Positions 33,110-43,174 of a stretch of DNA of 64,000 bases are shown here, piece by piece. The DNA is taken from assembly GCA_947471745.1 (NCBI GenBank), contig CANJKZ010000395.1, positions 1,241,001 to 1,305,000 on the forward strand, given 5' to 3'. This DNA is from Closterium sp. Naga37s-1 (taxonomy: Eukaryota > Streptophyta > Zygnematophyceae > Desmidiales > Closteriaceae). Position 1 is the stretch's first letter. Each line of letters opens with the position of its first letter. Below the pieces are notes generated by a model that worked only from the letters and a program-made list of their open reading frames with translations, was not told the origin of the DNA and searched no databases. The position numbers were made by a program, and so were the translations under genes.

Positions 33110-34090
33110 GTACCCCGACCTAGCCCGTAGCGCCTTGTCACGCGTAGCACCTTGTCACCCGTAGCGCCTAGTCACCCGTAGCGCCCTCCCCGTCAATCCT
33201 GTCAGGCCGCTAGCCCTTCCCGTCACCCATCAGCCCGCTAGCACCTAGTCACCCGTAGCGCCTCATCACCCGTAGCGCCCCGTCACCCGGACAGCCCCGC
33301 GCATCACCCGTCACCCCCCTAGCCCCGCGCATCATCCGTCAGCCCGCTAGCCCCCTCTGTAACCCGTCAGCCTGCTAGCCCCGCGAGTCACCCGCCAGCT
33401 CGCTAGCGCTCAGCCGCACGCCCACGCAGCCATAGCCGCGCGCGCAACCGCGCGCACGTCAGCCGTGCGCACGCGCAGCCCGTGCCGTACCCGCCACCTT
33501 ATCCGTCGCCCGTGGCTCTACCCGCCGCCTCACCCGTCGCCCGTGGCTTTACCCGCCGCCTCACCCGCTGCTTCACCCGTCGCGCGCTGCCAAAACCGCT
33601 GCCTCACCCGTCCCCCCGTCGCCCGTACCCGCCGCCTCACCCGTCGCCCGTAGCTTTACCCGCCGCCCCACCCGCTGCTTCACCCGCCGCGTGCTGCCAA
33701 AACTGCCACCTCACCCGTCCCACGTCGCCTTACTCGCCGCCTCACCCGTCGCCCGTTGTCTTACCCACCGCCTCACCCACTATTTCATCCGTTGCCCGCT
33801 GCCAGAACCGCCGTCTCACCCGTCCCCCGTCGCCTTACCCGCCGCCTCCCCCGTCACCCGCCGTCCCACCCGCTAGCCGCCGCCCCATCTGTTACCCACC
33901 GCCCCACCCGCTTCCCCACCCGCTAACGCACCTGAAACCCGTCGCCCCGCATGTTATCCGCCGCCCCATGAGCTGAAACCTGCCACCCCACCTGAAACCC
34001 GCCGCCCCACAAGCTACCCCACCCGCCGTCCCACCTGAAAATCCTATTCTGCCGCCCCACCCGGTACCCGCCTGCCCCACCTGTCACCCG
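33110..34090 (+). repeat. Element H leader: tandem repeats
   Basis: Nearly 1 kb of degenerate repeats: first gtcacccgtagcgcc units (33140-33400), then units built on cccgccgcctcacccgtcgcc (33485-33900), then ccgccccacctgaaacc (33900-34070). All frames are Pro/Ala/Ser low complexity. The tract ends at a sharp junction with the minus-strand copia G. Confidence 0.75.
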
Positions 34091-34093
34091 TAC

Positions 34094-35438
34094 CTTGGAA
34101 CAGCCCCCAAGCTTTCGGGTGCGTCTTGAGTTGGTAGAGTTCTTCGTTGAGAACGCCTTGTGCGAATTGCTCCCCCTTCCAAAAGAGGTTCATCTTTGCA
34201 TCGTCCATGGTGAAGGCCACTCCCTTTTTTGCAAGTTGCGAGACAGAGAGGAGATTCACCTTCAACCCCGGGACATGAAGCACGTTCGTGATGTCCACCA
34301 GTCCGCTATCGACGATGAGGCGTGTACTCCCAACTCCAACCACCGGTAGCGACTTGTCGTTCCCGAAGACGATGCTCGTGACGTCTCCCGGAGCACCAAT
34401 GTTGTTGAGGAGCGACGCCGAGTGCGTAATGTGTTGTGTTGCGCCCGTGTCAAGGAACCACGCATCGCTTGGAGTGTTGTTCACGTTGCCGGCCAATAAC
34501 ACGAGCGAATCCCTTGAATCATCCGCCTTGCCGGATGTCGTATGCGCGTTGTCCTCTTGGTCCCGCGCCTTCGATGGAGTCCAATCGCTCGGGCGCTTCC
34601 GACACTCACGCCAAAAGTGTCCCGCTTTGCCACAATAGTGGCACTTGCTCGCGCCGTTCGATGCGTTTCCCTTGCCGCGGTCGCCTCCACCGGACGATTT
34701 CTTCGTCGCACCCTTGCTCCACTTGGACTTTCCTCCGAAGCTCCCTCCGGAGAACATGGTGGTCCCCACGCTCTCATTAGCGAATTGTCGGCGACGCGAT
34801 TCCTCATGGAGAAGCCGACCGACCACTATTTCCTTCGTCCACGTGTCTTGTACACTATCGAGTGTCGTAATTAACGTCGACCACTCTTCCGGAAGGCCGC
34901 AAAGCAAGGTCAAAATCCAATTCCTCCTCCAAGGCCGTTCCACCAAGGTCCGTGAACGTTTCCCCAAGTTCCTCCACACGAGTCGCATACTCGTGCATCG
35001 ATTCGCCCTCACGCCACTTCACCGTGAAGAACGCATTCCGGGCTAGGATCTTGCCGTGGAGAGTCTTGTTCACGTGGATCGTCGAGCCGCTTCCACGCTT
35101 CATCCGCCGACGCTTCGAGCTTGATGCACGTGCGCACCGAGCTCACGAGGTTGATGCCGATGCGCGAAATCAACGTAGCAAACGCCTTTTGGTCCTTCTT
35201 CTTCCATGCCGCAATGTCACTCTCGTTGTTCGGCTTCTTCTCCGTTCCATCGAAGAAACCCCAAAATCCCCGCTCCATCATGAGCACTTGGAACTTAAAT
35301 TTCCACGCGGAGTAATTTTGTCCCGTGAAAATCGGAACCGCCGACGTGTCGAACACCGTCGCGGTAGTCCAGGGGTCGCCGGGATTCGTGACGACACCAT
35401 CCAAGGAAGTGCGGGAGGCCTCGCTTGACGTCGGCATT
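34094..35438 (-). pseudogene. Copia G gag, protease and GAG-pre-integrase start
   Basis: ATG at 35438 opens MPTSSEASRTSL. Gag includes FTGQNYSAWKFKFQVLM (about 35320) and, after a frameshift near 35100, REGESMHEYATRVEEL. A further shift near 34880 leads to the CCHC knuckle CHYCGKAGHFWREC (about 34650-34610) and protease AWFLDTGATQHITHS (about 34470). It ends in the stretch before GAG-pre-integrase (LNEELYQLKT) at 34094. Few stops occur within each piece, so decay is moderate. Integrase, RT and RNase H are missing. Confidence 0.85.
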
Positions 35439-35474
35439 CTATCTTCTTGGCGCGCGCGTAGACTCCTCCGACCA

Positions 35475-35897
35475 GCTCTGATACCACTGATATAGAGGAC
35501 TCTCCTCTGGTTGCCAGGAACTAGGAGTTGTACCAAACGATAGAGAACACTCTCGGCTTTCCAACAAGCCGTCAAACACGCGAATCGCCCAAGTATCGGC
35601 TAAGAATATGGCTTATAACGTGATCACTTGTGCTCTTAGAAGCAAGGATAGACCTCTCTCGATTTTGTTGTCGAATGTATCACATATAAAGTGATTCTGT
35701 ATTTCAACATGATAGCATGCAATACAAAGCAAACAGATTTATAGCATGCAAACAACATCGAGCCGCACAAAGTAACCTCGAACCGCGGTACACTCGCGAA
35801 TGTTCGAGTAACATTTCGAAGGGGTGAAATTCGACACTCGAATTTCACCGAACGAATTCTCTTTCAGTCTAGATTGTTCTTGTGCTGCCATGTGGCA
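35475..35897 (-). repeat. Copia G 5' LTR and primer site
   Basis: Primer site at 35475-35486 (reverse complement TGGTATCAGAGC). The adjoining LTR extends right to about 35897, where the 5' LTR of copia E begins at 35902 after a few bases. Bases 35553-35897 recur at 49656-49998 with small differences. Confidence 0.7.
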
Positions 35898-35901
35898 CCG
35901 A

Positions 35902-36046
35902 TGTCAAACTGTATGTTTGTGTTCTCTCTAGGCTATAGTGGGTTAGCCTACAAGGGGTACAACAAACTAGGGTTAGGACTACTTGTACTGCCCTTTCATC
36001 TCAATGACATCATTCCTGCCTGCTGATTCTAACATGGTATTAGAGC
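35902..36046 (+). repeat. Copia E 5' LTR and primer site
   Basis: 133-base LTR, TGTCAAACTGTATG...GATTCTAACA, with aggctatagtgggttagcc as in the LTR of copia M. It is followed by TGGTATTAGAGC, one base from the consensus primer site. Confidence 0.85.
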
Positions 36047-36109
36047 ATGATCGTTCCTAGGGCCCACCGAACGTTCCGCCCTGCCCTGTCCGTACATTTT
36101 TCTTCCTAC

Positions 36110-36510
36110 GCTGCCCCTGTAGCCGCGCTGCCCTTGCAGCCCGCGCGCTGCCCCTGCGACCGCGCTGCCCCTGCAGCCGTGCTCGCCCCTGCGACCGCGC
36201 TGCCCCTGCAGCCGTGCTCGCCCCTGCGACCGCGCTGCCCCTGCAGCCCACGCTCGCCCCTACAGAGCGTGCTGCCCCTGCAGCCGCGCCTGCCCCTGCA
36301 GCCCGCGCGCTGCCCCTGCAGCCCGCGTGCCGCCCCTTGCAGAGCGCGCTGCCCCTGCAGCCGCGACTGCCCCTGCAGCCCGCACGTCGCCCCTGCAGCC
36401 CGCGTGTCGCCCCTGCAGCCCGTGCGCGCTGCCCCTGCAGCCCGCGCGTCACCCCTGCAGCCCGCGCGTCGCCCCTGCAGCCCGCGCGTCGCCCCTGCAG
36501 CCTGCGCGTT
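36110..36510 (+). repeat. Copia E leader repeats, left part
   Basis: About 20 copies of a roughly 20-base unit, cccctgcagcccgcgcgtcg, with variants. Interrupted at 36510 by element F and continued at 43175-43390. Confidence 0.85.
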
Positions 36511-36643
36511 GTCGGAGAACCTTCCTTCTCCCCCCCTCATGCTCTACTTCTTGCACCTGCTCTTCTTCCTGCACCTGCTCTTCTTCCCTGTCACCCCTTT
36601 GCCTTCCTTCTCCTTACGACGTTGATTAGCCTCAGCCACTACC
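36511..36643 (-). repeat. 133-base segment X outside the left F LTR
   Basis: gtcggagaaccttcc...cagccactacc. An almost identical copy (one apparent mismatch) lies at 37078-37210, just inside the same LTR. On the minus strand it is purine-rich (GAGGGGGGGAGAAGGAAGG), like a polypurine tract. There is no copy beside the right LTR, so the ends of F are rearranged. Confidence 0.7.
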
Positions 36644-36645
36644 AA

Positions 36646-37074
36646 TGAAAGAGTTTCCTCCCTCACCCCACAGGTTCCCTCCTGGTGTGTGCCACAGAGT
36701 GCTAGAGGCTCGGATGACAACTTTCACTACTAAGAGAGAATAACAACGAGAAAGCATCGAGGGATTGGGAGTGAGTGACCTTACCCAACCTCTGGCTGCA
36801 CATTCCCAAATGTGCGGCTCGGGGTTGGGCTTCCTTGGTTTCACATTTCGCCCTTCGGTGCCCTTTCCCTCCCAATCCAACCGCTCCTATCCCGTTTCCC
36901 CCCCCCCCCTTCTACACCCCTCCTACCAGCTGCCTCGCTACAATCTATACCTACAGCTCATTCCTATCTCATACTATTACAACTATTCCTACTGTTTATG
37001 GTTGTAACCGAGAGCACTGCCTACACCATCATCTTACTGTTATTGCATATGCATTAGGTGCATATGCGGTGACA
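36646..37074 (-). repeat. Element F LTR, left (3') copy
   Basis: 429 bases. Minus strand starts TGTCACCGCATATGCACC and ends AAACTCTTTCA. Contains a run of 12 C on the plus strand, against 14 in the right copy. Confidence 0.8.
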
Positions 37075-37722
37075 GCTGTCGGAGAACCTTCCTTCTCCCC
37101 CCCTCATGCTTTACTTCTTGCACCTGCTCTTCTTCCTGCACCTGCTCTTCTTCCCTGTCACCCCTTTGCCTTCCTTCTCCTTACGACGTTGATTAGCCTC
37201 AGCCACTACCTGCCCCCTCCTGTGCCCGCGCTCGGGCTGCCTGAGCTCGGGTCACAAGACCATGCTGCTGAGGCCTAGTTCCTCTTACTACTGCCGTGTT
37301 GCTCTGATGCGCCTTCACCGGTACTTCTTTCTCATTCTCCAGCACCAGCACCCCAGATTCACGCACCTCCTTCACGCTCCTCTACCCTGCCTCGCGACTT
37401 TCCACCCTCTCTTCCACTTGCCTGCGCATTTCGTCCCACCACCATTCCCTCTTCAACAGCTGCACCGTCCTCTCGTGTTCAAGGTGCCCTTGCTTGGTGT
37501 GTACTTCCTTGATTACTGCTTTCCTCTCGCCTGGAGCGGACATCACCCTCCCTCTATCCTCCTTCTGTATCTGCAGCTCCTTTTGATACCACCTGTAGTG
37601 GTGTCCCCCCCTTCACTCGCACTCTCTCTGTCACTGTCTCTTCTTCTTCAGCTACCCCCTTCAGCCACTTCATGGCCTGCTCATCCCTCGAGATGTTCGC
37701 TGGATCCCTAATCTCCTAGGCC

Positions 37723-39031
37723 TCATTCAGCGCCGCCTGCTTTGTCAGCTGCTCTCTTAATTTTCCCCTTGCATATCTCCTTGTCCTCCGGCGGCCTTCT
37801 CCTCCCCCCGTGGAACACCAGTTTGCCGCTGCTCAACTTCAGCTCCCTCTGCTTTACCGTGCCCTTGCCCATCTCCTGCAAGGCAAAGCGCCTCCTGAGT
37901 TTCGCTAACATTGCCAACATCACCTTCTTCCCTTCTTCGCCCACTGTCTCTCCCAACTTCCACTCTGGACTCTCCCCTTCCATGCAGGACCAGGCTTCTT
38001 GTGAGCCCGCTGCTGCCTATGCTTTCCCTCCAACCTGCACCCAGACCTGTACTGCCTCCGATCTCATCATCTGCTCATCCATTGCATTCCCCAACGCCCT
38101 CCTTCCTTCCAGCTTAGCCACACCTGGGGCTGCCATGATGTTCTCTCCATTCCTCCTGGCTAACTCTCGCTCTAGAGCCGTGGGCTCTTCCCTTCTGCCC
38201 TCCTTGTGAGCATACTCCATACCAGGTCCCGCCTTCCTTTCTTTGCTCTTTCCGTCTGACCCTTCATCTGTGACCCGTGCCGTCAGAGCCTGCGTTTCCT
38301 GTCCCACCCGATTACGTGGTTAAAGCTTGCTGTAGCACCTCCTAGTCGCTGGCGCCGGTGTCCTTACTGGCTCTACGATGTCCTGCACCTTCCTTCCCCA
38401 CGCCCTTCTCATACCGTCTATGTCTCCCTTCAGATATCGAGCGGGCACCAGGTTCTGCCAGTACGTGCCGGGCAGATGGGCGCGTGCCCCCACCCTTGCC
38501 GATCATCTCTCGCCCCTTGTTCCACTTGCGGCATGATCCTCTCCCTCACCGGTCGTGTGGGCTCTCTGCTGTCCCCTTTTTGAATCCAGAAATTCTACTA
38601 GGAACACTATGCTGCCCTGCCTCTCCTGCAGCAGTTTCGTGATCTGAAACCGGTTCTCCAACCGTTCCGTGTGAAGGTCCCTTTCCCCCACCCCCTTCTC
38701 TGCTCGAAAAACACCCTGGCACTCCCACCCTGCTACCAACAAATTCGCCTGCCCCCAGCTTGCCGCTTCCGCCTTTATCACATTCTTCACAACAGGTTCC
38801 CTCCTCCACATCGCCTCTTGCACCCCTTCCCTGCTCAACAGTTCTAGGGACTTCTCCTGCAGCCTCCACCCGGCATGGTGCTCTGCCATCTTCTTCACAA
38901 CGGGCTTCCCTTCTTGGTAGACCCACTGCTTTACTGCGATCCCATGCCTTGTCACTGCTGCCGGCCCTGCTCCTATCCCCCTTCAGCTCTGGATGTTCTT
39001 CCCGCAGCTTCCTCACTTGCTGCTCCGCCAT
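37723..39031 (-). pseudogene. Element F downstream coding-like region, unidentified
   Basis: Minus-strand frames after the gag repeats give helical, charged protein-like sequence without low complexity. Examples are KQWVYQEGKPVVKKMAEHH and AEAASWGQANLLVAGWEC (38955-38700), then ENRFQITKLLQERQGSIVF (about 38660-38600). Further on are ALERELARRNGENIMAAPG (about 38160) and KVMLAMLAKLRRRFALQEMG (about 37920). At least two frame changes separate them. None carries a motif I recognise, and specifically no YVDD, DSG or HHCC pattern. It is probably the C-terminal part of the F gag polyprotein. Confidence 0.4.
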
Positions 39032-39040
39032 CCCACTTTC

Positions 39041-39600
39041 CTACGCTTGCTTCTCTGCCTTTAGTACACGTGCCCGTGCCCCCACCTTCTCGTCTTTTCC
39101 TTCTGCTTCTGCGGCTGCTGGTGCGCACGCCCATGCCCCCTTTTTCTTGGCTTTCCCTTCTGCTAGCGCTGATGCCACTACACTCGCCTGTGCCCCCACC
39201 TTCGCTTCTTTCCCTTCCTCTTCTGCTGCTGCTGCTACACACGCCTGTGCCCCCACCTTCGCTTCTTTCCCTTCCTTTTCTGCTGCTGCTGCTGCTACAC
39301 ACGCCTGTGCCCCCCACCTTCGCTTCTTTCCCTTCCTCTTCTGCTGCTGCTGCTACACACGCCTGTGCCCCCCCACCTTCGCTTCTTTCCCTTCCTCTTC
39401 TGCTGCTGCTGCTACACACGCCTGTGCCCCCACCTTCGCTTCTTTCCCTTCCTCTTCCGCTGCTGCTGCTACACACGCCTCTGCCCCCACCTTCTCTTCT
39501 TTCCCTTCCTCTTCCGCTGCTGCCACCACACATGCCCGTGCCTCCACCCCTTCATCCACCACTTCCGCTTCCGCCGCTGCTGGTACACATGCTCTTGCCC
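39041..39600 (-). repeat. 57-base (19-residue) coding repeats in F gag
   Basis: About eight tandem copies encoding variants of KVGAQACVAAAAEEEGKEA. The period keeps frame, unlike the leader repeats. C-run length changes near 39310 and 39370 shift the frame inside the array, so this copy is broken there. Confidence 0.8.
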
Positions 39601-41458
39601 CCACCTGCTCATCCTTGTCCTCTGCTTCCGCTGCTGCTGGCGGTACTAACATGCACGCCCATGCCCCCACCTTACTCACTTGCTCCCTTCGCACGTCCCT
39701 GCCCCCACGGTGCAGCCGCATGTCAACATGGCCACGCAGCGCCGCACAGGAGCGTTCCGGCTCCTGCTCCTCTTCCTCCTCCTCGTACAACCCCGCTTGC
39801 CCCTGAGTTCTTTCTCCCAGCGCCTGCAGTTGGGCTCGTAACTGTTTGATCTGTCCCTCAATCTCCTCGGGTGATCTCCTTGCCTCCCTTACTTTCTCAT
39901 CGCAGTTCCTTGCCTTATGCCCCTTTTTCCCACATCTTTCACAGCTCGGTACATCCGGGCAGTCCCTTCGGCGGTGCCCAGGCTTTCCGCACACGTCACA
40001 GTTCTTGCACTCCCTCCTGATATGCCCCTCCTGCCCGCACCTGTGGCACGTCCGTGTTTCTGCTTGCCTCTCCTGCCACTGCTCCTCCCCACCCTCGTCC
40101 TCGGTTATCATCGCTGCAGCCCACCTGGGCCGCCCTTTCTCTGACACCTTCGGCAGGTACGCCTCGTACCGCCTCTGCGCAAGCTCCACCTTCTCCGCCA
40201 GTTCAAACACCTCCTCCAGCGTTGCTTCAGCTCCTAACTCATAAACTCTCATTCTCAGTCCTCTACTCAGTCCTTCATCTAAACCCCCCAAAAACTTGCT
40301 AATCAACATACTGCTGTCCGTGCAGACCACATCCTCTACTAGGTTAGTGAGCCTCCCAAAGTATGTGAGTAGTGATTCCGCCTCACCCCGCCTAAACTCC
40401 TGAAACTCTCGGATACGGTCGGCTGTGTGGCCCGGGAACTGTTTTCTCAGTCGCTCAAAGAACAGCACCGTGGGATCATCTCCATCCTCATCTGCTCGCC
40501 TCAGCCACTCCGGCATCTTCATTCGGTACAGTGTTTCAGCTTCGCCCCCCAAGGTATTCGGTAGGCTTAAGAAAAACTCTATCGGGTCCATCCCGCTTCT
40601 ATCGCAGCGGTACTTCACATTTGCGATCTGCATCAGGTAATTCTTCAGGTTGGTTCCTGATCCTGCTCCCCCCGTCAAGCGCACTGGCACCTCCACCTGA
40701 GGTGGGGCCTGCACACTCCACCTTCCTGACTCCCAAGTTCCTGAGATCTCATTCCTCCTGCTACTCTCTCCCCTCCTCTCCCTCATCTCCCTGCTTCTTG
40801 AGTCTGTCCCATACAGCACTCGCTCAACTCCTTCCCTGGCTGCCCTTGCTCCCCCAGCGCTTAACCATGACTGCTGCCGCCTTCTCTGCCATGTCATACT
40901 TGGGCTCCTCCCCCCCTTTCTCTCTCGAGCCTCCCCATATCTCTCAGATCCCCACCCTGGTCTCTCCCTCGTTTCAGGGGAATGTTCTTCCCAGCGCCCC
41001 TCCCTTCGGCCTGATCCCTGGCGTGGTTGCCTGTCACACTCTCCTCCATCAACGCTCTCTGTGGCATACATCCTCCTCTGTCGCGTATGCAGTCCCTCAG
41101 CTCTCCTTCTCTGCCCTCTGTTGTCCTGCTTCTTCCTCTCCTCGACTTCAGGTTCCCTATACCCCTCTTGCCCTCCCTTGTACCCCTCTCTTCCTTCAGG
41201 GGGTAATTCCTTTTCACACCGCTCCCGCTTACCGCATTGGCGCCGATCCAAACCGTACTCATATTCCTCCTCTTCATTCTCTGTCTGCCCTTCTTGCGAC
41301 CTCTCCCCTCTTCTGCAATGCTCTTCATCGCTCCTTCTCGTCTCCTCCCTTCTTTCCTTCCTCCTTCCCCTTTCACCACTTGTTCTCTGCCCTTCCAGCC
41401 TGCCCCTCCATCCCTCTCTCTGGCCTTCCAGCCTGCCTCTCCATTCCTCTTCTGGCAA
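39353..41458 (-). CDS. Element F gag with three zinc knuckles
   Basis: A 701-codon open frame. The first 230 residues are very rich in Arg, Glu and Gly. About residues 250-430 form a retrotransposon gag domain (DPIEFFLSLPNTLGGEAETLY, FFERLRKQFPGHTADRIREF). From about residue 470 come three CCHC knuckles, CHRCGQEGHIRREC, CDVCGKPGHRRRDC and CERCGKKGHKARNC, which bind nucleic acid. The C-terminal Ala/Glu repeats run to the frame end at 39353, caused by an indel in the repeats. Ty3-type gag is more likely than copia, given the spacing and the absence of an adjoining protease. The true start is uncertain; the first ATG of the frame was used. Confidence 0.75.
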   Translation of the reverse strand: MPEEEWRGRLEGQREGWRGRLEGQRTSGERGRRKERREETRRSDEEHCRRGERSQEGQTENEEEEYEYGLDRRQCGKRERCEKELPPEGREGYKGGQEGYREPEVEERKKQDNRGQRRRAEGLHTRQRRMYATESVDGGECDRQPRQGSGRREGRWEEHSPETRERPGWGSERYGEARERKGGRSPSMTWQRRRQQSWLSAGGARAAREGVERVLYGTDSRSREMRERRGESSRRNEISGTWESGRWSVQAPPQVEVPVRLTGGAGSGTNLKNYLMQIANVKYRCDRSGMDPIEFFLSLPNTLGGEAETLYRMKMPEWLRRADEDGDDPTVLFFERLRKQFPGHTADRIREFQEFRRGEAESLLTYFGRLTNLVEDVVCTDSSMLISKFLGGLDEGLSRGLRMRVYELGAEATLEEVFELAEKVELAQRRYEAYLPKVSEKGRPRWAAAMITEDEGGEEQWQERQAETRTCHRCGQEGHIRRECKNCDVCGKPGHRRRDCPDVPSCERCGKKGHKARNCDEKVREARRSPEEIEGQIKQLRAQLQALGERTQGQAGLYEEEEEEQEPERSCAALRGHVDMRLHRGGRDVRREQVSKVGAWACMLVPPAAAEAEDKDEQVGARACVPAAAEAEVVDEGVEARACVVAAAEEEGKEEKVGAEACVAAAAEEEGKEAKVGAQACVAAAAEEEGKEAKVGGHRRV

Positions 41459-41512
41459 TTTCTCCCATAACCTCTGCTGCTCCTTTCCTCCCTTCCCCAG
41501 TCTCTCTTTCTC

Positions 41513-42427
41513 CTACCTGTTTCTGGCCTCTCCACCAAGTTCCTTCGCGCCCTCTGCCCCTGCTCGCAGGTGCTCTTCTCTTCCTTCCCGGCGCACTCTC
41601 GCATCTGCCCCCAAGATGCCCAACGGCGAGCATTCACTACTCCTGACACGTGCCTCCCCCTTGTGCCTCCGCTGCCGTACAGGCGAGCGCTGCGCACGCC
41701 TTTTCTCGCGGTCGTCCCCCCTTTCCTCTCCCCGCTGCTCTGGTGATCGCCATCCGCCCAGCGCCATGCGCCTCCTGCGCTCATGTCCGCGTCTTGGCTC
41801 AGGCGAGCCATACGCTCCCGCCTGCGCGTCTCGCCTCCTCACTTCCTCACGTCTGGCTTCTGGCGCACGCTCAGCCTCCTTGTCTTCGCCCCGTCTTGCG
41901 TTACTTCCGCGCATCTTGCCTGGCGAGCGATCTGCATCCGTGCTCCCGCGGCGCCCCGCGCCATTCCCGCACATTTCGCCCGTCGACTCGTCTGCATCCG
42001 CGCTCCCGCGGCGCCTTACGCTGCCGTCACCCATTTCTTCCGCCGCGCGACCTGCATCCGCGCTTCCATGGCGCCTTACGCTGCCGTCACCCATTTCGTC
42101 CGCCGCGCGACCTGCATCCGCGCTTCCATGGCGCCTTACGCTGCCGTCACCCATTTCGTCCGCCGCGCGACCTGCATCCGCACTTCCATGGCGCCTTACG
42201 CTGCCGTCACCCATTTCGTCCGCCGTGCGACCTGCATCCGCGCTTCTGCGGCACCTTGCGCTGCCTCCGCGCATCCCTCCCGGCGAGCCACTTGCTCCCG
42301 CGTCTTTGCTCCCTTCGTCGCGCTCTTCTTCCGCGACTTCGTCCTTCTCACCATCCCGCGCCATCAGGATATCGTCTGCTTCTTCCTCGCCGTAGGCCTT
42401 ACTTGCCGAATCCGACGATTCCCCCAC
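41513..42427 (-). CDS. Element F upstream ORF with 20-residue repeats
   Basis: A 304-codon minus-strand frame between the right LTR and gag. Residues about 60-160 are four to five 60-base repeats encoding GSADAGRAADEMGDGSVRRH; the rest is Arg/Glu-rich and presumably disordered. It ends 55 bases before the gag frame, in a different frame, and the strongly charged composition continues across the gap. It may be the N-terminus of gag separated by one frameshift. No family recognised. Confidence 0.5.
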   Translation of the reverse strand: MGESSDSASKAYGEEEADDILMARDGEKDEVAEEERDEGSKDAGASGSPGGMRGGSARCRRSADAGRTADEMGDGSVRRHGSADAGRAADEMGDGSVRRHGSADAGRAADEMGDGSVRRHGSADAGRAAEEMGDGSVRRRGSADADESTGEMCGNGAGRRGSTDADRSPGKMRGSNARRGEDKEAERAPEARREEVRRRDAQAGAYGSPEPRRGHERRRRMALGGWRSPEQRGEERGDDREKRRAQRSPVRQRRHKGEARVRSSECSPLGILGADARVRREGREEHLRAGAEGAKELGGEARNR

Positions 42428-42743
42428 GTCCGCGTCGTCGGGACGCCTGCCACCCTCTCCTTGCTGGCCGCGCGCCAGCTTCCAAGGGCCGCTGCTGGAC
42501 GGTTGAGGCCTGGGCTCCGATCTTGCGTGCAGATCGTCCTCGCCTCCTTCTCAACGTCCGTCAAACACCAGATCCGTGCAGTACGCCGCCCTCCGTGGCG
42601 AACGCGTCTGCGATCTCCCACGCTCCAGTGAGCGCGTCCTCCGCGACGGCGAAAATTCCCGACGCGAGTTCATCTGCTGCCAGCGCAGCTCGTGGCAGTC
42701 CATTCTGCCCGATCTTCGTTCTCTCCGGGCTTTCTCGTTGTTA

Positions 42744-43174
42744 TGAAAGAGTTTCCTCCCTCACCCCACAGGTTCCCTCCTGGTGTGTGCCACAGAGTGC
42801 TAGAGGCTCGGATGACAACTTTCACTACTAAGAGAGAATAACAACGAGAAAGCATCGAGGGGTTGGGAGTGAGTGACCTTACCCAACCTCTGGCTGCACA
42901 TTCCCAAATGTGCGGCTCGGGGTTGGGCTTCCTTGGTTTCACATTTCGCCCTTCGGTGCCCTTTCCCTCCCAATCCAACCGCTCCTATCCCGTTTCCCCC
43001 CCCCCCCCCTTCTACACCCCTCCTACCAGCTGCCTCGCTACAATCTATACCTACAGCTCATTCCTATCTCATACTATTACAACTATTCCTACTGTTTATG
43101 GTTGTAACCGAGAGCACTGCCTACACCATCATCTTACAGTTATTGCATATGCATTAGGTGCATATGCGGTGACA
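42744..43174 (-). repeat. Element F LTR, right (5') copy
   Basis: 431 bases, near-identical to 36646-37074. A 16-base sequence spanning its inner edge (gctttctcgttgttat, 42729-42744) is the reverse complement of ataacaacgagaaagc within the LTR (about 42838-42853), a potential hairpin absent from the left copy. No recognisable primer site follows. Confidence 0.8.

Larger units (their letters stand above)
34094..35897 (-). mobile_element. Copia G: 5' part, third copia lineage
   Basis: Minus strand: LTR (about 35897-35488), primer site TGGTATCAGAGC (35486-35475), gag and the start of pol to 34094, where it is cut at the leader of H. The longer LTR (at least 400 bases), AT-richer sequence and Tnt1-style gag separate it from the short-LTR copia family. 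A second segment of the same LTR lies at 49656-49998. Confidence 0.75.
36510..43174 (-). mobile_element. Element F: gag-only LTR retrotransposon (TR-GAG type)
   Basis: Near-identical long direct repeats (36646-37074 and 42744-43174) bracket 5.7 kb encoding, on the minus strand, a gag protein with three CCHC knuckles and further unidentified coding-like sequence. No protease, RT, RNase H or integrase is seen. The insert has TG...CA termini and is flanked by GCGT in the leader of copia E (36506-36509 and 43175-43178). The two LTRs appear to differ by about two substitutions and a poly-C length change, so it is young. It resembles plant terminal-repeat elements with only a gag domain. Confidence 0.75.

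Noticed and set aside
41061..42395. 444-codon plus-strand frame opposite the F gag
   Set aside because: It is the antisense shadow of Arg/Glu-rich gag and its 60-base repeats, giving Ser/Leu/Pro-rich sequence without a domain.
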